From contig JAJEEG010000006.1 in assembly GCA_022821085.1 (NCBI GenBank), positions 2,191,330 through 2,255,329 on the forward strand: a DNA stretch of 64,000 bases, read 5' to 3'. Under the pieces are notes generated by a model. It was not told the origin of the DNA, ran no database searches, and saw only the letters and a list, made by a program, of their open reading frames with translations. The position numbers were made by a program, and so were the translations under genes. This DNA is from Candidatus Latescibacterota bacterium. Its GTDB lineage: Bacteria; JAAXHH01. Positions 9,302 through 18,254 of this stretch are shown one piece after another. Positions within the stretch are counted from its first letter, which is position 1; each line of letters begins with the position of its first letter.

Positions 9302-11227
9302 TCACCGCGCGATCAACAAGGTCACTCGATGGGCTTCGGCGCCCGGCAGCTCCATCGGTGCCCCGTGCGCGTCCCGTTTCGTGAACGGGTGGTGCATGAC
9401 GATGTCCTGGCGGCCGTCCCGGTTGAGGTCCGTCATCCAGGCGAACTCTTCGTCATTGGGCAGTTCGATCGCCACCTTCTGTGGCTCTTCGGCAAACAGG
9501 TCCGGCCCGGGCACGCCGACGTAAGCATGCAGTTCCCGGTGGGTCCACTCGATCAGCAGGTCGGCGCGGCCGTCTCCCATCACGTCCCCGATGAACAGGT
9601 TCTTGTTGAACGCGCGCAAGTACTGTTCGCGGTCCCATCGCCGTGCGTGTTTTCCGCCCTGCAGTACAACAGCCAGGGGAACCCAACCCGGCTCCCGCGG
9701 GCTCGGCGCGCCGTCCAGCTGGATGCGTCGCGTGGCCGTGGGACTGTCCGGGATGCGGCCGTCTCGCACCCGGTAGAAGGCGAGATTCAACCAGACGTCA
9801 TCGCCCATGAAGCCCTTGATCCGCTTGAAGAGGCTGCCTTCGAGATACTTGTGCTCGATCGAGGTGACGACGAGGTCGCCTTCGCCGTTCCCGTCGAGAT
9901 CGCGGCGCGCCATGGCGAGCTGGACGTGATTGTCGGTCTGAATCGTGACATTCGGGATGGACGCGAATCGGATGGGGCTGTCGGCACCGCGCGCGCCATC
10001 AACGCCGCGCGCGCCATAATACACTTCGTAAGCGGATCGTTTGTCCTTGATCCGTGCTCCCTCGAGGACATAGACCACCATGTCGGCGATGCCGTCGTCA
10101 TTCAGGTCGCCGAACGAATGAAGCGCCCGGCCCGTCATATCCCCGACGGCGAGCGAGGTAACCTCGTCGGTGTCGAAACGCACGCCGCTGGTGAAGGTCA
10201 ACGGATCGGGGCCGAAGAGTCCCTGTCTGTCCTGTATGTGCGCTTCGAAGCGGTCTTCGTTCCAGGACACCAGGTCGACGCGGCCGTCGCCGTTGCAGTC
10301 GAACTCGTGGATCCGGCTCACGCTCCACGGGTCGAACCGGTAGCCGTCGGCGCCCAGGATCGGATCCAGGTTGGGCGGAGGACCCATTTCCACCGGATTG
10401 GCGAAAACACCGCCTGCCAATTGGACGAAAACATAGAAACCACTATCACCGGGAACGACCAGGTCGATCAGGCCATCGCCGTTCACATCCCAGGTGATGT
10501 CCACGTGCGGCACTTCACTATCACGGGGCGCCTTGAAACCGGCCGTGGCGATCGTGGCGGTCGGGACGGACACGAGTTCGTCCTCCGTGTCCGAACCGGG
10601 ATCCCACACGTTGAGCCGACCCGGTTCGCCGGTAATCAGGCGATCGCGGCCATCGATGCGGGCAACGTCGACGAAGGTCACGCTCGGACGCAGCCGCGCA
10701 TCCATCCGCAACGCCCAGGTTCCCTTTGCCTCCGGGGCAGCGTGCTTTTCTACTCGTCCGGTGGTCTCAGATCCACCTTCATCCGATCCGCCCTCGAACG
10801 CATAGATACGCAGGCGGCGACCGCCGTCTGCTTCGACCATCACCACGGCCAAATCCGCCACTTCACCTCCCAGCAGGTATCCCGTCAGCACAGTCTGCCG
10901 GACCGCCGGGCCGATGTCGATTTCGTACCGGTCGAATGCGAAAATGGCGGGTTGCGCGGCAGCGTCACTATTGCGGTCAAGATCGCCGGCGTCGTCCTGT
11001 ACCCCGGGGTCTATGCCGGCATGGCCCGGTTCGGCAGATCTCGCGGCAGCGTGACTCAGGCCTGCGGTGCCTCGGCCACTCCAGAGCATCACCGCGACGA
11101 CGGCAACCACGACGGCAACCACGATCGGCAGCCATTCGAACCGCCGGGATGAACGCCGCTGGTGCTTGTGTGTCGAGGGTAGGGGACTTCGGATTGAGTG
11201 GATACGGCTGGAAAGTGGTTTCGTCAT
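9302..11227 (-). CDS. Membrane-anchored FG-GAP/VCBS-repeat beta-propeller protein
   Basis: N-terminal TM (WLPIVVAVVVAVVAVMLW) and repeated DxNxDGxxDLV motifs (DVNGDGLIDLVVPGD, DCNGDGRVDLVSW, DLNDDGIADMVVY, DLDGNGEGDLVVT, DLNRDGRQDIVMH). Confidence 0.8.
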   Translation of the reverse strand: MTKPLSSRIHSIRSPLPSTHKHQRRSSRRFEWLPIVVAVVVAVVAVMLWSGRGTAGLSHAAARSAEPGHAGIDPGVQDDAGDLDRNSDAAAQPAIFAFDRYEIDIGPAVRQTVLTGYLLGGEVADLAVVMVEADGGRRLRIYAFEGGSDEGGSETTGRVEKHAAPEAKGTWALRMDARLRPSVTFVDVARIDGRDRLITGEPGRLNVWDPGSDTEDELVSVPTATIATAGFKAPRDSEVPHVDITWDVNGDGLIDLVVPGDSGFYVFVQLAGGVFANPVEMGPPPNLDPILGADGYRFDPWSVSRIHEFDCNGDGRVDLVSWNEDRFEAHIQDRQGLFGPDPLTFTSGVRFDTDEVTSLAVGDMTGRALHSFGDLNDDGIADMVVYVLEGARIKDKRSAYEVYYGARGVDGARGADSPIRFASIPNVTIQTDNHVQLAMARRDLDGNGEGDLVVTSIEHKYLEGSLFKRIKGFMGDDVWLNLAFYRVRDGRIPDSPTATRRIQLDGAPSPREPGWVPLAVVLQGGKHARRWDREQYLRAFNKNLFIGDVMGDGRADLLIEWTHRELHAYVGVPGPDLFAEEPQKVAIELPNDEEFAWMTDLNRDGRQDIVMHHPFTKRDAHGAPMELPGAEAHRVTLLIAR

Positions 11228-11239
11228 CTCATCAAGGGG

Positions 11240-11515
11240 CTAGTACCAGCGATAGTAATAGGTGGCGAAACCGATCCCGAGGATGCTGATGACGTTCACC
11301 TTGACCGTGAAGCCGAAGGTGACGGAGAGTATGACGAGCGGCAGGGTGGCGGGCGGGAAGGTGTAGACGAAGGCTTCCAGGAAGAACTTCTCCACCATGC
11401 TGCCGGGCATGAAGTGTCCGAAGAGCAGTCCTATCAATTCACCGACTACGCCGCCGACGATGGCGCCTACCAGGATGTAGAACACCAGCAGGCCCATCCC
11501 TTTACGCTGTGCCAT
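11240..11515 (-). CDS. Small membrane protein of unknown function
   Basis: 91 aa with hydrophobic segments; lies in a same-strand gene run upstream of the FG-GAP gene. Confidence 0.6.
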   Translation of the reverse strand: MAQRKGMGLLVFYILVGAIVGGVVGELIGLLFGHFMPGSMVEKFFLEAFVYTFPPATLPLVILSVTFGFTVKVNVISILGIGFATYYYRWY

Positions 11516-11527
11516 GACCGGACTCCC

Positions 11528-12286
11528 TTACTCTTCCACGGACAGCGCCATGTCCTCGTCGTGACGGACCATGTGGACGCCCCAGGCCGCGATGCCGGAG
11601 AGGATGTACAGCAGCACGATGGGGAAGATCGTGAGCTGCGGATTCCAGACCAGGGCCACCAGGGCCACGGCGATGGCGATCAGCTTCAGGATGGACCACT
11701 TGCTCTTGAAGGCGAGGGACGGCAGGGTGCGGTAGGACAGGGGGCTGATCATGAGAATGGACAGCACGAGCATGAATCCCATGAACGGGCCTTCCAGGTG
11801 CAGTTCCTCCCACCGGTCCCAGCAGAAGATGACGTAGGACGCCACGGCGATGGCTGCCACGGGAATCGGCAGGCCCATGAAGTTGTCTTTTTCCTGGTTG
11901 ATCCGCTCGACGCGGCGCAGCGTCATCACGTTGTACCGGGCCAGGCGGATGGCGCCGCACATCAGGAAGAGGAGGCAGAGCACCCAGGTGATCTCGCCGA
12001 AAGGCTTCAGGGTATACACGAGGACGATGGGCGCGACTCCGAAGGAGATCACGTCCGCCAGGGAGTCCAGCTCGATGCCGAACCGGGTCGCCCCCTGGCT
12101 GTAGCGCGCGACTTTGCCGTCGATGCTGTCCAGGAGGGCGGCGGCGATGATGAGCCATGGCGCGCGGCCGGGATCGCCGGTCAGGGCGTTAAACCCGTCG
12201 ATACAGTAGAAGATGGCGGAAACCCCGCAGAAGATGCTGCCCAGCGTGAACACGTTCGGTAACGCGACGCGCACCCAGTTTTTCAT
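11528..12286 (-). CDS. pssA: CDP-diacylglycerol--serine O-phosphatidyltransferase
   Basis: CDP-alcohol phosphatidyltransferase motif DSIDGKVARYSQGATRFGIELDSLADVISFGVAP; overlaps psd. Confidence 0.93.
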   Translation of the reverse strand: MKNWVRVALPNVFTLGSIFCGVSAIFYCIDGFNALTGDPGRAPWLIIAAALLDSIDGKVARYSQGATRFGIELDSLADVISFGVAPIVLVYTLKPFGEITWVLCLLFLMCGAIRLARYNVMTLRRVERINQEKDNFMGLPIPVAAIAVASYVIFCWDRWEELHLEGPFMGFMLVLSILMISPLSYRTLPSLAFKSKWSILKLIAIAVALVALVWNPQLTIFPIVLLYILSGIAAWGVHMVRHDEDMALSVEE

Positions 12287-12945
12287 TTAAGTACACTCCC
12301 AGTATCGTTAAGCACGCCCAGTATCGTTTCACCGCCCCGGACCCGGTCTCCGTTCTTCACCCGGATTTCAGCTCCGGCCGGCACGATGACGTCTATTCTC
12401 GATCCGAAGCGTATCAGGCCGAACCGGTCGCCCATACGCACTTCGTCGCCCTCGTTGACGTTGCAGACGATCCGCCGGGCCACGAACCCGACGATTTGCT
12501 TGATCAGGACCCGGCCCCTGTCCCCTTCGATGCCGAGGACCATCTGGGCGTTGTCTCCCGAGGCCTCGTCCTTGAAGGCGAGTTTGAACTCCCCTTCGAT
12601 CCGCCGGCGCAACCTGACGACGCCGGTGATGGGGATCCGGTTTACGTGCACGTCCACGATGGACAGGAACACGCTGATCTGTGTGGCCGGTCCGCCGATG
12701 AAGGCGTCGTTTTCAATCTCTTCGACGGTCACTACCTTGCCGTCGCCGCCGGAAATCACCAGTCCGTCGCCCGGGGGCACCTGCCTGGCCGGGTCCCGGA
12801 AGAAGAACCCGACGAACAGGGCCAGGCCTCCGAACGCCGACGCCAGCACGATCCAGATCGCACCGGGGGCCAGGTAGCCGATCACCACGCTGCCGGCCGC
12901 AAGCGCAGCCAGGGGGATGACCATGACCCAACCGTCGCGTACCAT
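12283..12945 (-). CDS. psd: Phosphatidylserine decarboxylase
   Basis: Short Psd with self-processing region LIRFGSRIDVIVP; adjacent to pssA. Confidence 0.92.
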   Translation of the reverse strand: MVRDGWVMVIPLAALAAGSVVIGYLAPGAIWIVLASAFGGLALFVGFFFRDPARQVPPGDGLVISGGDGKVVTVEEIENDAFIGGPATQISVFLSIVDVHVNRIPITGVVRLRRRIEGEFKLAFKDEASGDNAQMVLGIEGDRGRVLIKQIVGFVARRIVCNVNEGDEVRMGDRFGLIRFGSRIDVIVPAGAEIRVKNGDRVRGGETILGVLNDTGSVLK

Positions 12946-12954
12946 GCCTTTTCC

Positions 12955-14349
12955 TTACAGTTCGGCGATATGCAGGACCAGGGGCATGAGGCGGCCGTCC
13001 CGCTCGACCTCCAGTTCGATGGAATCGCCCACCAGGCTGCCGTACAGCGCTTCCCGCGCTTCGGGATAGCTGGCGATCCCTTCCCCGTTGATCTTCCTGA
13101 TCACGTCCATGACCAGGATGCCGGCCACGTCCGCCGGGCTGTCCGGATCGATCTCGTTCACCAGCACGCCCAGGCGGTTGTCGATGTTCAGCTCTTGGGC
13201 CACGTATTCCGTAATGTCGATCACCGACAGGCCCGTCCATCCCCGTCTCGTTCCGCCGTACTGGATCAGTTCGTCCGCGACGCGCCGGACCCGGTCGATG
13301 GGAATGGCGAAACCCACACCCTCCGAGCCGCCGCTTTCGGAGAGGATGAACGTGTTGATGCCGATGACCTCGCCGAGGGCATTGACCAGCGGACCGCCGC
13401 TGTTGCCCGGATTGATGGTCGCGTCGGTCTGGATCATGTCCCGGTAGACCGTCCTCGACCCCTGTTGCCGGCGGAAGTTCCGTCCCAGTGCGCTGACCAC
13501 GCCGACGGCCACGGCCGGCTGGGCGTCCTCCACGGCCAGGCCAAGCGGATTGCCGATGGTTATGGCCCACTCACCGGTCATGATGTCGTCGGACCGGCCC
13601 AGCGCCGCCACCGGGATGTCCTGGCCTTCCACGTGGAGCACGGCCAGGTCCGACATGACGTCCACGCCCACCAGGTTGCAGACCAGGCTCCGGCCGTCGG
13701 TCAGGACGGCCCGGATCCGCCTGGCCGTGTAGTCGCCAAGCTGTACCACGTGGGCGTTGGTGACGATGTATCCCGCTTCGTCGATAATCACGCCCGATCC
13801 CGTGTTCGGCTCTTCGCGGGTATACAGCCGCGGTACCACGAAATGGCCGAAGAAGGGATCGTCGAACATCGGGGAGAATCCGCGCCGTCGCATCTGGAAC
13901 GTCGCGACGATGCTCACCACGGCCGGTCCCGCCCGCTCCACCGCGGATACGATGGAAGTGCGCCGGGACGTGCTGATCGCTTCGTTGGCGGCGATCAGTC
14001 CCGATGGCGAACGCCGGAACTCCGCGCGGGGATCCGCGAATCCGCCGGCCCCCGGCGCTCCGAACGCATTGCTACGCCCGGGCTGGCCAGGTTGACCAGA
14101 CAGTCCAGGCTGCCCTCCCGATCCAGGCTGACCACCGGACTCCGGGCTTTCCAATAAGGACGCGGGCGCCGAGTCCGCGTTCCCGGTCGCCGTCCCTCCG
14201 CCGAGCGAACTCAGCGCTTCGGGATAGGCCACGACCAGGAAGACGATACCCAACAACGCGCCAACGAAGGCCGCCAGGATGTACCACACTGCCATCGGGG
14301 TCCGTCTGGCCGTCGCGTAGCCCGTATGGCGTTCTCCCAAGTTCTGCAT
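12955..14349 (-). CDS. HtrA/DegP-like trypsin-type serine protease with PDZ domain
   Basis: TM anchor; GSGVIIDEAGYIVTNAHVV; DATINPGNSGGPLVNALGEVIGIN; C-terminal PDZ. Confidence 0.93.
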   Translation of the reverse strand: MQNLGERHTGYATARRTPMAVWYILAAFVGALLGIVFLVVAYPEALSSLGGGTATGNADSAPASLLESPESGGQPGSGGQPGLSGQPGQPGRSNAFGAPGAGGFADPRAEFRRSPSGLIAANEAISTSRRTSIVSAVERAGPAVVSIVATFQMRRRGFSPMFDDPFFGHFVVPRLYTREEPNTGSGVIIDEAGYIVTNAHVVQLGDYTARRIRAVLTDGRSLVCNLVGVDVMSDLAVLHVEGQDIPVAALGRSDDIMTGEWAITIGNPLGLAVEDAQPAVAVGVVSALGRNFRRQQGSRTVYRDMIQTDATINPGNSGGPLVNALGEVIGINTFILSESGGSEGVGFAIPIDRVRRVADELIQYGGTRRGWTGLSVIDITEYVAQELNIDNRLGVLVNEIDPDSPADVAGILVMDVIRKINGEGIASYPEAREALYGSLVGDSIELEVERDGRLMPLVLHIAEL

Positions 14350-14548
14350 CGATCGGCACCGGGCATCCGCACCGCAACCATGCAGGGCTGAACAACGCTG
14401 ATTTCAGTCGGAAATGCCTGGAAAAGTCGTGCGTCTGAAAGACCCGGAAACACCATGCTCCAATCGAGTTTCGGGGTCCTGAAACAGTTACCTCATTATA
14501 TGCGCGGAGGGGTATGGAGTCAATACCTTTTTCCGGTGTCCGGAGCCC

Positions 14549-14660
14549 CGTCAACCGCGCCGTGACCGTGCCGCAGGCCGTGTCGTCAACCGCGCCGTGA
14601 CCGGCCGGATGACGGTGAACAGGCCGCAAGCCGCTGACGGTGAACGGGTCGCAAGCCGCA
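14549..14660. repeat. Two short direct-repeat pairs in the htrA/glnA intergenic region
   Basis: CGTCAACCGCGCCGTGACCG at 14549-14568 and 14584-14603; GACGGTGAACAGGCCGCAAGCCGCT / GACGGTGAACGGGTCGCAAGCCGCA back to back at 14611-14660. Confidence 0.85.
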
Positions 14661-14885
14661 TGGTTAAAAAAATCGCGAATTAACAAGGATTTAACCTCGG
14701 GGAAACACTTGCGAAACAATGACCGTATACATTAGATTTGCTAGGTTGTTCCAGTGACTACGTGTACGAAGAGGCGCAAATCGACGCGGTGATCCGGTGG
14801 TCCAGCCTGGACCCGCCTGGTCCTTTCCGGGACCGGTTTCCCGGTCATCGATTCATCGGATAATCAACAGGGAGGAGCAATACTC

Positions 14886-16301
14886 GTGACCCCAATTGAT
14901 GTAATCGCATTCGCAAGGGACCAGGGCGCGGAAATGGTCGACTTCCGGTTTATCGACGTACCGGGTACCTGGCAGCATTTTTCGGCGCCGATCGAAACGC
15001 TGGAAGAAGATACTTTCGAAGAAGGCGTCGGGTTCGACGGTTCGAGCGTCCGGGGTTTCCAGACCATCGACAAGAGCGACATGATCCTGATCCCGGATCC
15101 GCTGTCAGCCAAGATCGATCCCTTCATGGAGGCGAAGACGCTGATCCTGGTCTGCAACGTCAAGGATCCGGTGACGCTTGAAATGTACACGCGCGACCCG
15201 CGGTACGTCGCCCAGAAGGCCGAGGCTTACATGCAGTCCGTGGGCATCGCGGACACGGCCTACTTCGGCCCGGAAGCCGAGTTCTACATCTTCGACGACG
15301 TGCGGTTCGCCCAGAAGCCGAACGCCAGCTTCCACCGGATCGACGCCGGCGAGGGCTGGTGGAACACGGGAAAAGCCGAGAGTCCCAACCTCGGCAACAA
15401 GATTCCGTACAAGCGCGGGTATTTCCCCGTGCCGCCGACCGACACCCACCAGGACCTGCGCACGCGCATGGTGCTGACGCTCCGGAGCATGGGCATCGAG
15501 TCCGAAGTGCACCACCATGAGGTGGGCACGGCGGGTCAGGCCGAGATCGACATCCGCTTCAACACGCTGCTGCGCATGTCCGACGACCTGCTCATGTACA
15601 AGTACATCGTCAAGAACGTCGCCCGGCAGGCGGGCAAGACGGTGACCTTCATGCCGAAGCCGATCTTCGAGGACAACGGTTCGGGCATGCACGTGCACCA
15701 GAGCCTCTGGAAGGACGGCAAGAATCTCTTCTTCGAGGCCGGCACGTATGCCGACCTGAGCGATATGGCCCGGCACTACATCGGCGGCCTGCTCCATCAC
15801 TGCGCCTCCGTGCTGGCCTTCGCCGCGCCGACGACGAACTCCTACCGGAGGCTCGTCCCGGGTTACGAAGCGCCGATCAACCTGATCTACTCGCAGCGCA
15901 ACCGAAGCGCCTGCGTGCGGATCCCCATGTATTCGAAGAGCGAGAAGGCCAAGCGGATCGAGTTCCGCACGCCGGATCCGGGCGCCAATCCCTACCTGGC
16001 CTTCACGGCCATGATGATGGCCGGCCTGGACGGTATCGAGAACCGGATCGAGCCGCCGGAGCCGATCGACCTCGACCTCTACGATCTCGAGCCGGAACAG
16101 GCCGCGGAAGTGGCCCACACGCCGCAGGACCTCGGCGAGGCGCTGGACGCCCTGGAGGACGATCACGACTACCTCCTCAAGGGCGACGTGTTCACGCCGG
16201 ACCTGGTCGAGACCTATCTCGATTACAAGCGGGAGAACGAGCTGGACCAGATCCGCCTGCGTCCGCACCCTTGGGAGTTCGGTCTCTACTACGATATCTA
16301 G
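14886..16301 (+). CDS. glnA: Glutamine synthetase type I
   Basis: [49 protein letters not shown]; adenylylation-site-like DLYDLEPEQ. Start GTG at 14886 after GGGAGG. Confidence 0.97.
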   Translation: MTPIDVIAFARDQGAEMVDFRFIDVPGTWQHFSAPIETLEEDTFEEGVGFDGSSVRGFQTIDKSDMILIPDPLSAKIDPFMEAKTLILVCNVKDPVTLEMYTRDPRYVAQKAEAYMQSVGIADTAYFGPEAEFYIFDDVRFAQKPNASFHRIDAGEGWWNTGKAESPNLGNKIPYKRGYFPVPPTDTHQDLRTRMVLTLRSMGIESEVHHHEVGTAGQAEIDIRFNTLLRMSDDLLMYKYIVKNVARQAGKTVTFMPKPIFEDNGSGMHVHQSLWKDGKNLFFEAGTYADLSDMARHYIGGLLHHCASVLAFAAPTTNSYRRLVPGYEAPINLIYSQRNRSACVRIPMYSKSEKAKRIEFRTPDPGANPYLAFTAMMMAGLDGIENRIEPPEPIDLDLYDLEPEQAAEVAHTPQDLGEALDALEDDHDYLLKGDVFTPDLVETYLDYKRENELDQIRLRPHPWEFGLYYDI

Positions 16302-16336
16302 TCCGGTTCGTAGGGCAGTAGCGTTTCAATGTAACG

Positions 16337-16377
16337 CGCGCCTCCTCCGTTTCGACGCGGGGAGGCGCGGTCTTTTT
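16337..16377 (+). terminator. Rho-independent terminator after glnA
   Basis: CGCGCCTCC ... GGAGGCGCG stem (16337-16345 / 16361-16369) followed by a T-rich tract TCTTTTT. Confidence 0.8.
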
Positions 16378-16388
16378 AAGGCTGCACC

Positions 16389-17966
16389 ATGACGACCTTC
16401 ACATTTGACCGAGACGCGCTTTCCTCGCCGTTGCCGGCCGCGGTATCCGACCGCCTGCGCACCTCCGGTTTCGAGCAACCGGAGGATGCATGGCGCATGC
16501 TGGGACAGATCGATGCGCGGCTGACCCCACTCGGCGTGGGCGGCGCGGATAACCTCTTCCCGGTGCTGGCCGATGCGGCGGGCGGTTCCCTACAGCCCGA
16601 CCGGGCGCTCATCAGCATGCACGCGCTCATAACGCGAGGCGGCGATGGGCAGGTCCCGGCCCTGCTGGATCTGCTGGCCGCGCCGTCCGAATCCCGGGAC
16701 GCGCTGCTCACGATCCTCTCGGCCAGCCCGTACCTCACCACGACGCTCGTCCAGGACGTGGGATTCCTGCTCGACACTTTCGCGGGCGACGCGTGGCGCA
16801 CGCTGCAGCCGGCGGAGGAACTGGACACGGTATTGACCGGCATGCTCGACGGCGTGTCTACGCCGGACGAGGCCATGAAACCCCTGCGCACGTTCAAGCA
16901 GCAGGCTTACCTGCGCATCGCCGTGTGCGACCTGATGCGGCAGTCCGGCACGCCGGCGGTCCTGGAACGGCTCACGGACGTGGCCGACCTCTGTCTCCAG
17001 GCGGCCCACGATGTATGCGGCGCGAAACTGCAGGCGCGGCACGGACGGCCGATGCTCGAGGGATCGAAACCAAGCGGCTTCGCCGTCATCGGCATGGGGA
17101 AGCTGGGCGGCAGGGACCTGAACTTCAGTTCGGACATCGACCTGCTTTACGTGTACGACGCCACGGACGGCCGCACCGACAAGGACGGGACCTCCACCTA
17201 CGAGTACTACCCGAAACTCGCCCGGGCCATCACCGACCTCATCAGCCGGCTCACGCCGGACGGCCAGGTCTTCCGCGTCGATCTGCGCCTGCGTCCGGAG
17301 GGACGGGCCGGGGATATCGCCAATTCGATCGACGGCTACCGCTGGCACTACGAGATCCAGGGCCAGGCCTGGCAGCGCCAGGCGCTCCTGAAGGCCCGGT
17401 GCTCGGCGGGGAGCAGGGAGGTCGGCGGCCGGTTCCTCGACACGATCCAGCCCTTCGTATTCTATCCCGCCCTCGACCAGCCGCTGATCCTGGAAGATAT
17501 CAACCACATGCGGGAGCGCATCGCGAAGGCGCTGATCGAACGGGGCAGCGGCGACTACCACGTCAAGCTGGGGAAAGGCGGCATCCGGGAGATCGAGTTC
17601 ATCGCCCAGGGATTCCAGTTGGTGTACGGCGGAATCCAGGGCTGGCCCTGGGAACGGGGCACCCGCAGGATGCTGGCCGCGCTGGCGGAAAAGGGGTACC
17701 TGTCCGATGAGGAGGCGTCCGACCTGGACGAAGCCTATCTCTTCCTGCGGGACCTGGAAAACCGGATCCAGATGACCTCGGGCCACCAGACCCACGAGAT
17801 CCCCCGGGAACGCGGCGCCCAGTCCGTCCTGGCCGGCATGATGGGGCTGTCCGGACCGACGCTCGGCGAACGGGAAGCCGCGCCCGACAGGATGCTGAAC
17901 GCCTACGGGAAGCACACCGCCCGCGTCCACCAGATCTACGACCGGGTCTTCCATTCGGCGATGTGA
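16389..17966 (+). CDS. glnE: Half-length glutamine synthetase adenylyltransferase/deadenylase (one nucleotidyltransferase domain)
   Basis: FAVIGMGKLGGRDLNFSSDIDLLYVY, FRVDLRLRPEGRAG, VKLGKGGIREIEFIAQGFQLVYGG...YLFLRDLENRIQM. 525 aa with a single catalytic module instead of the usual two. Confidence 0.88.
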   Translation: MTTFTFDRDALSSPLPAAVSDRLRTSGFEQPEDAWRMLGQIDARLTPLGVGGADNLFPVLADAAGGSLQPDRALISMHALITRGGDGQVPALLDLLAAPSESRDALLTILSASPYLTTTLVQDVGFLLDTFAGDAWRTLQPAEELDTVLTGMLDGVSTPDEAMKPLRTFKQQAYLRIAVCDLMRQSGTPAVLERLTDVADLCLQAAHDVCGAKLQARHGRPMLEGSKPSGFAVIGMGKLGGRDLNFSSDIDLLYVYDATDGRTDKDGTSTYEYYPKLARAITDLISRLTPDGQVFRVDLRLRPEGRAGDIANSIDGYRWHYEIQGQAWQRQALLKARCSAGSREVGGRFLDTIQPFVFYPALDQPLILEDINHMRERIAKALIERGSGDYHVKLGKGGIREIEFIAQGFQLVYGGIQGWPWERGTRRMLAALAEKGYLSDEEASDLDEAYLFLRDLENRIQMTSGHQTHEIPRERGAQSVLAGMMGLSGPTLGEREAAPDRMLNAYGKHTARVHQIYDRVFHSAM

Positions 17967-18079
17967 CGGTACGCGGATCGTCTTCATGCGCTGCCGCGAG
18001 ATCGCCTGGACCGAGGCCAGACCAGGGCGGCACGTGACGGACAGCGTGCTGTAAGTGTAATTTCGAGGTGTACATAGAA

Positions 18080-18125
18080 AACGCCCGGCCCTGGTCTCAA
18101 CGATTCCAGGTCCGGGCGTTTTTCT
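18080..18125. terminator. Rho-independent terminator between convergent glnE and RND genes
   Basis: AACGCCCGG-CCCTGG ... CCAGG-TCCGGGCGTT hairpin followed by TTTTTCTTTTTA. Confidence 0.85.
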
Positions 18126-18174
18126 TTTTAGTGCTCGTCACCTGACCGGGCACCGCTAGTTCAGACTGCACTTG

Positions 18175-18247
18175 CGCGCTCTACTTGCGCGGCTGCGCGC
18201 TACCTCACTCACAACCGCGCTCTACTTGCGCGGCTGCGCACTACCTC
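18175..18247. repeat. 32-bp direct repeat, two copies, immediately 3' of the RND gene
   Basis: CGCGCTCTACTTGCGCGGCTGCGC(G/A)CTACCTC at 18175-18206 and 18216-18247; one mismatch. Confidence 0.9.
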
Positions 18248-18254
18248 CCCACGC

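Noticed and set aside
15105-17987. Long minus-strand ORFs opposite glnA and glnE
   Set aside because: Shadow ORFs; the plus-strand products carry clear catalytic motifs.
18175-18247. Possible CRISPR-like repeat
   Set aside because: Only two copies with a 9-bp gap and no Cas genes; it is a short direct duplication.
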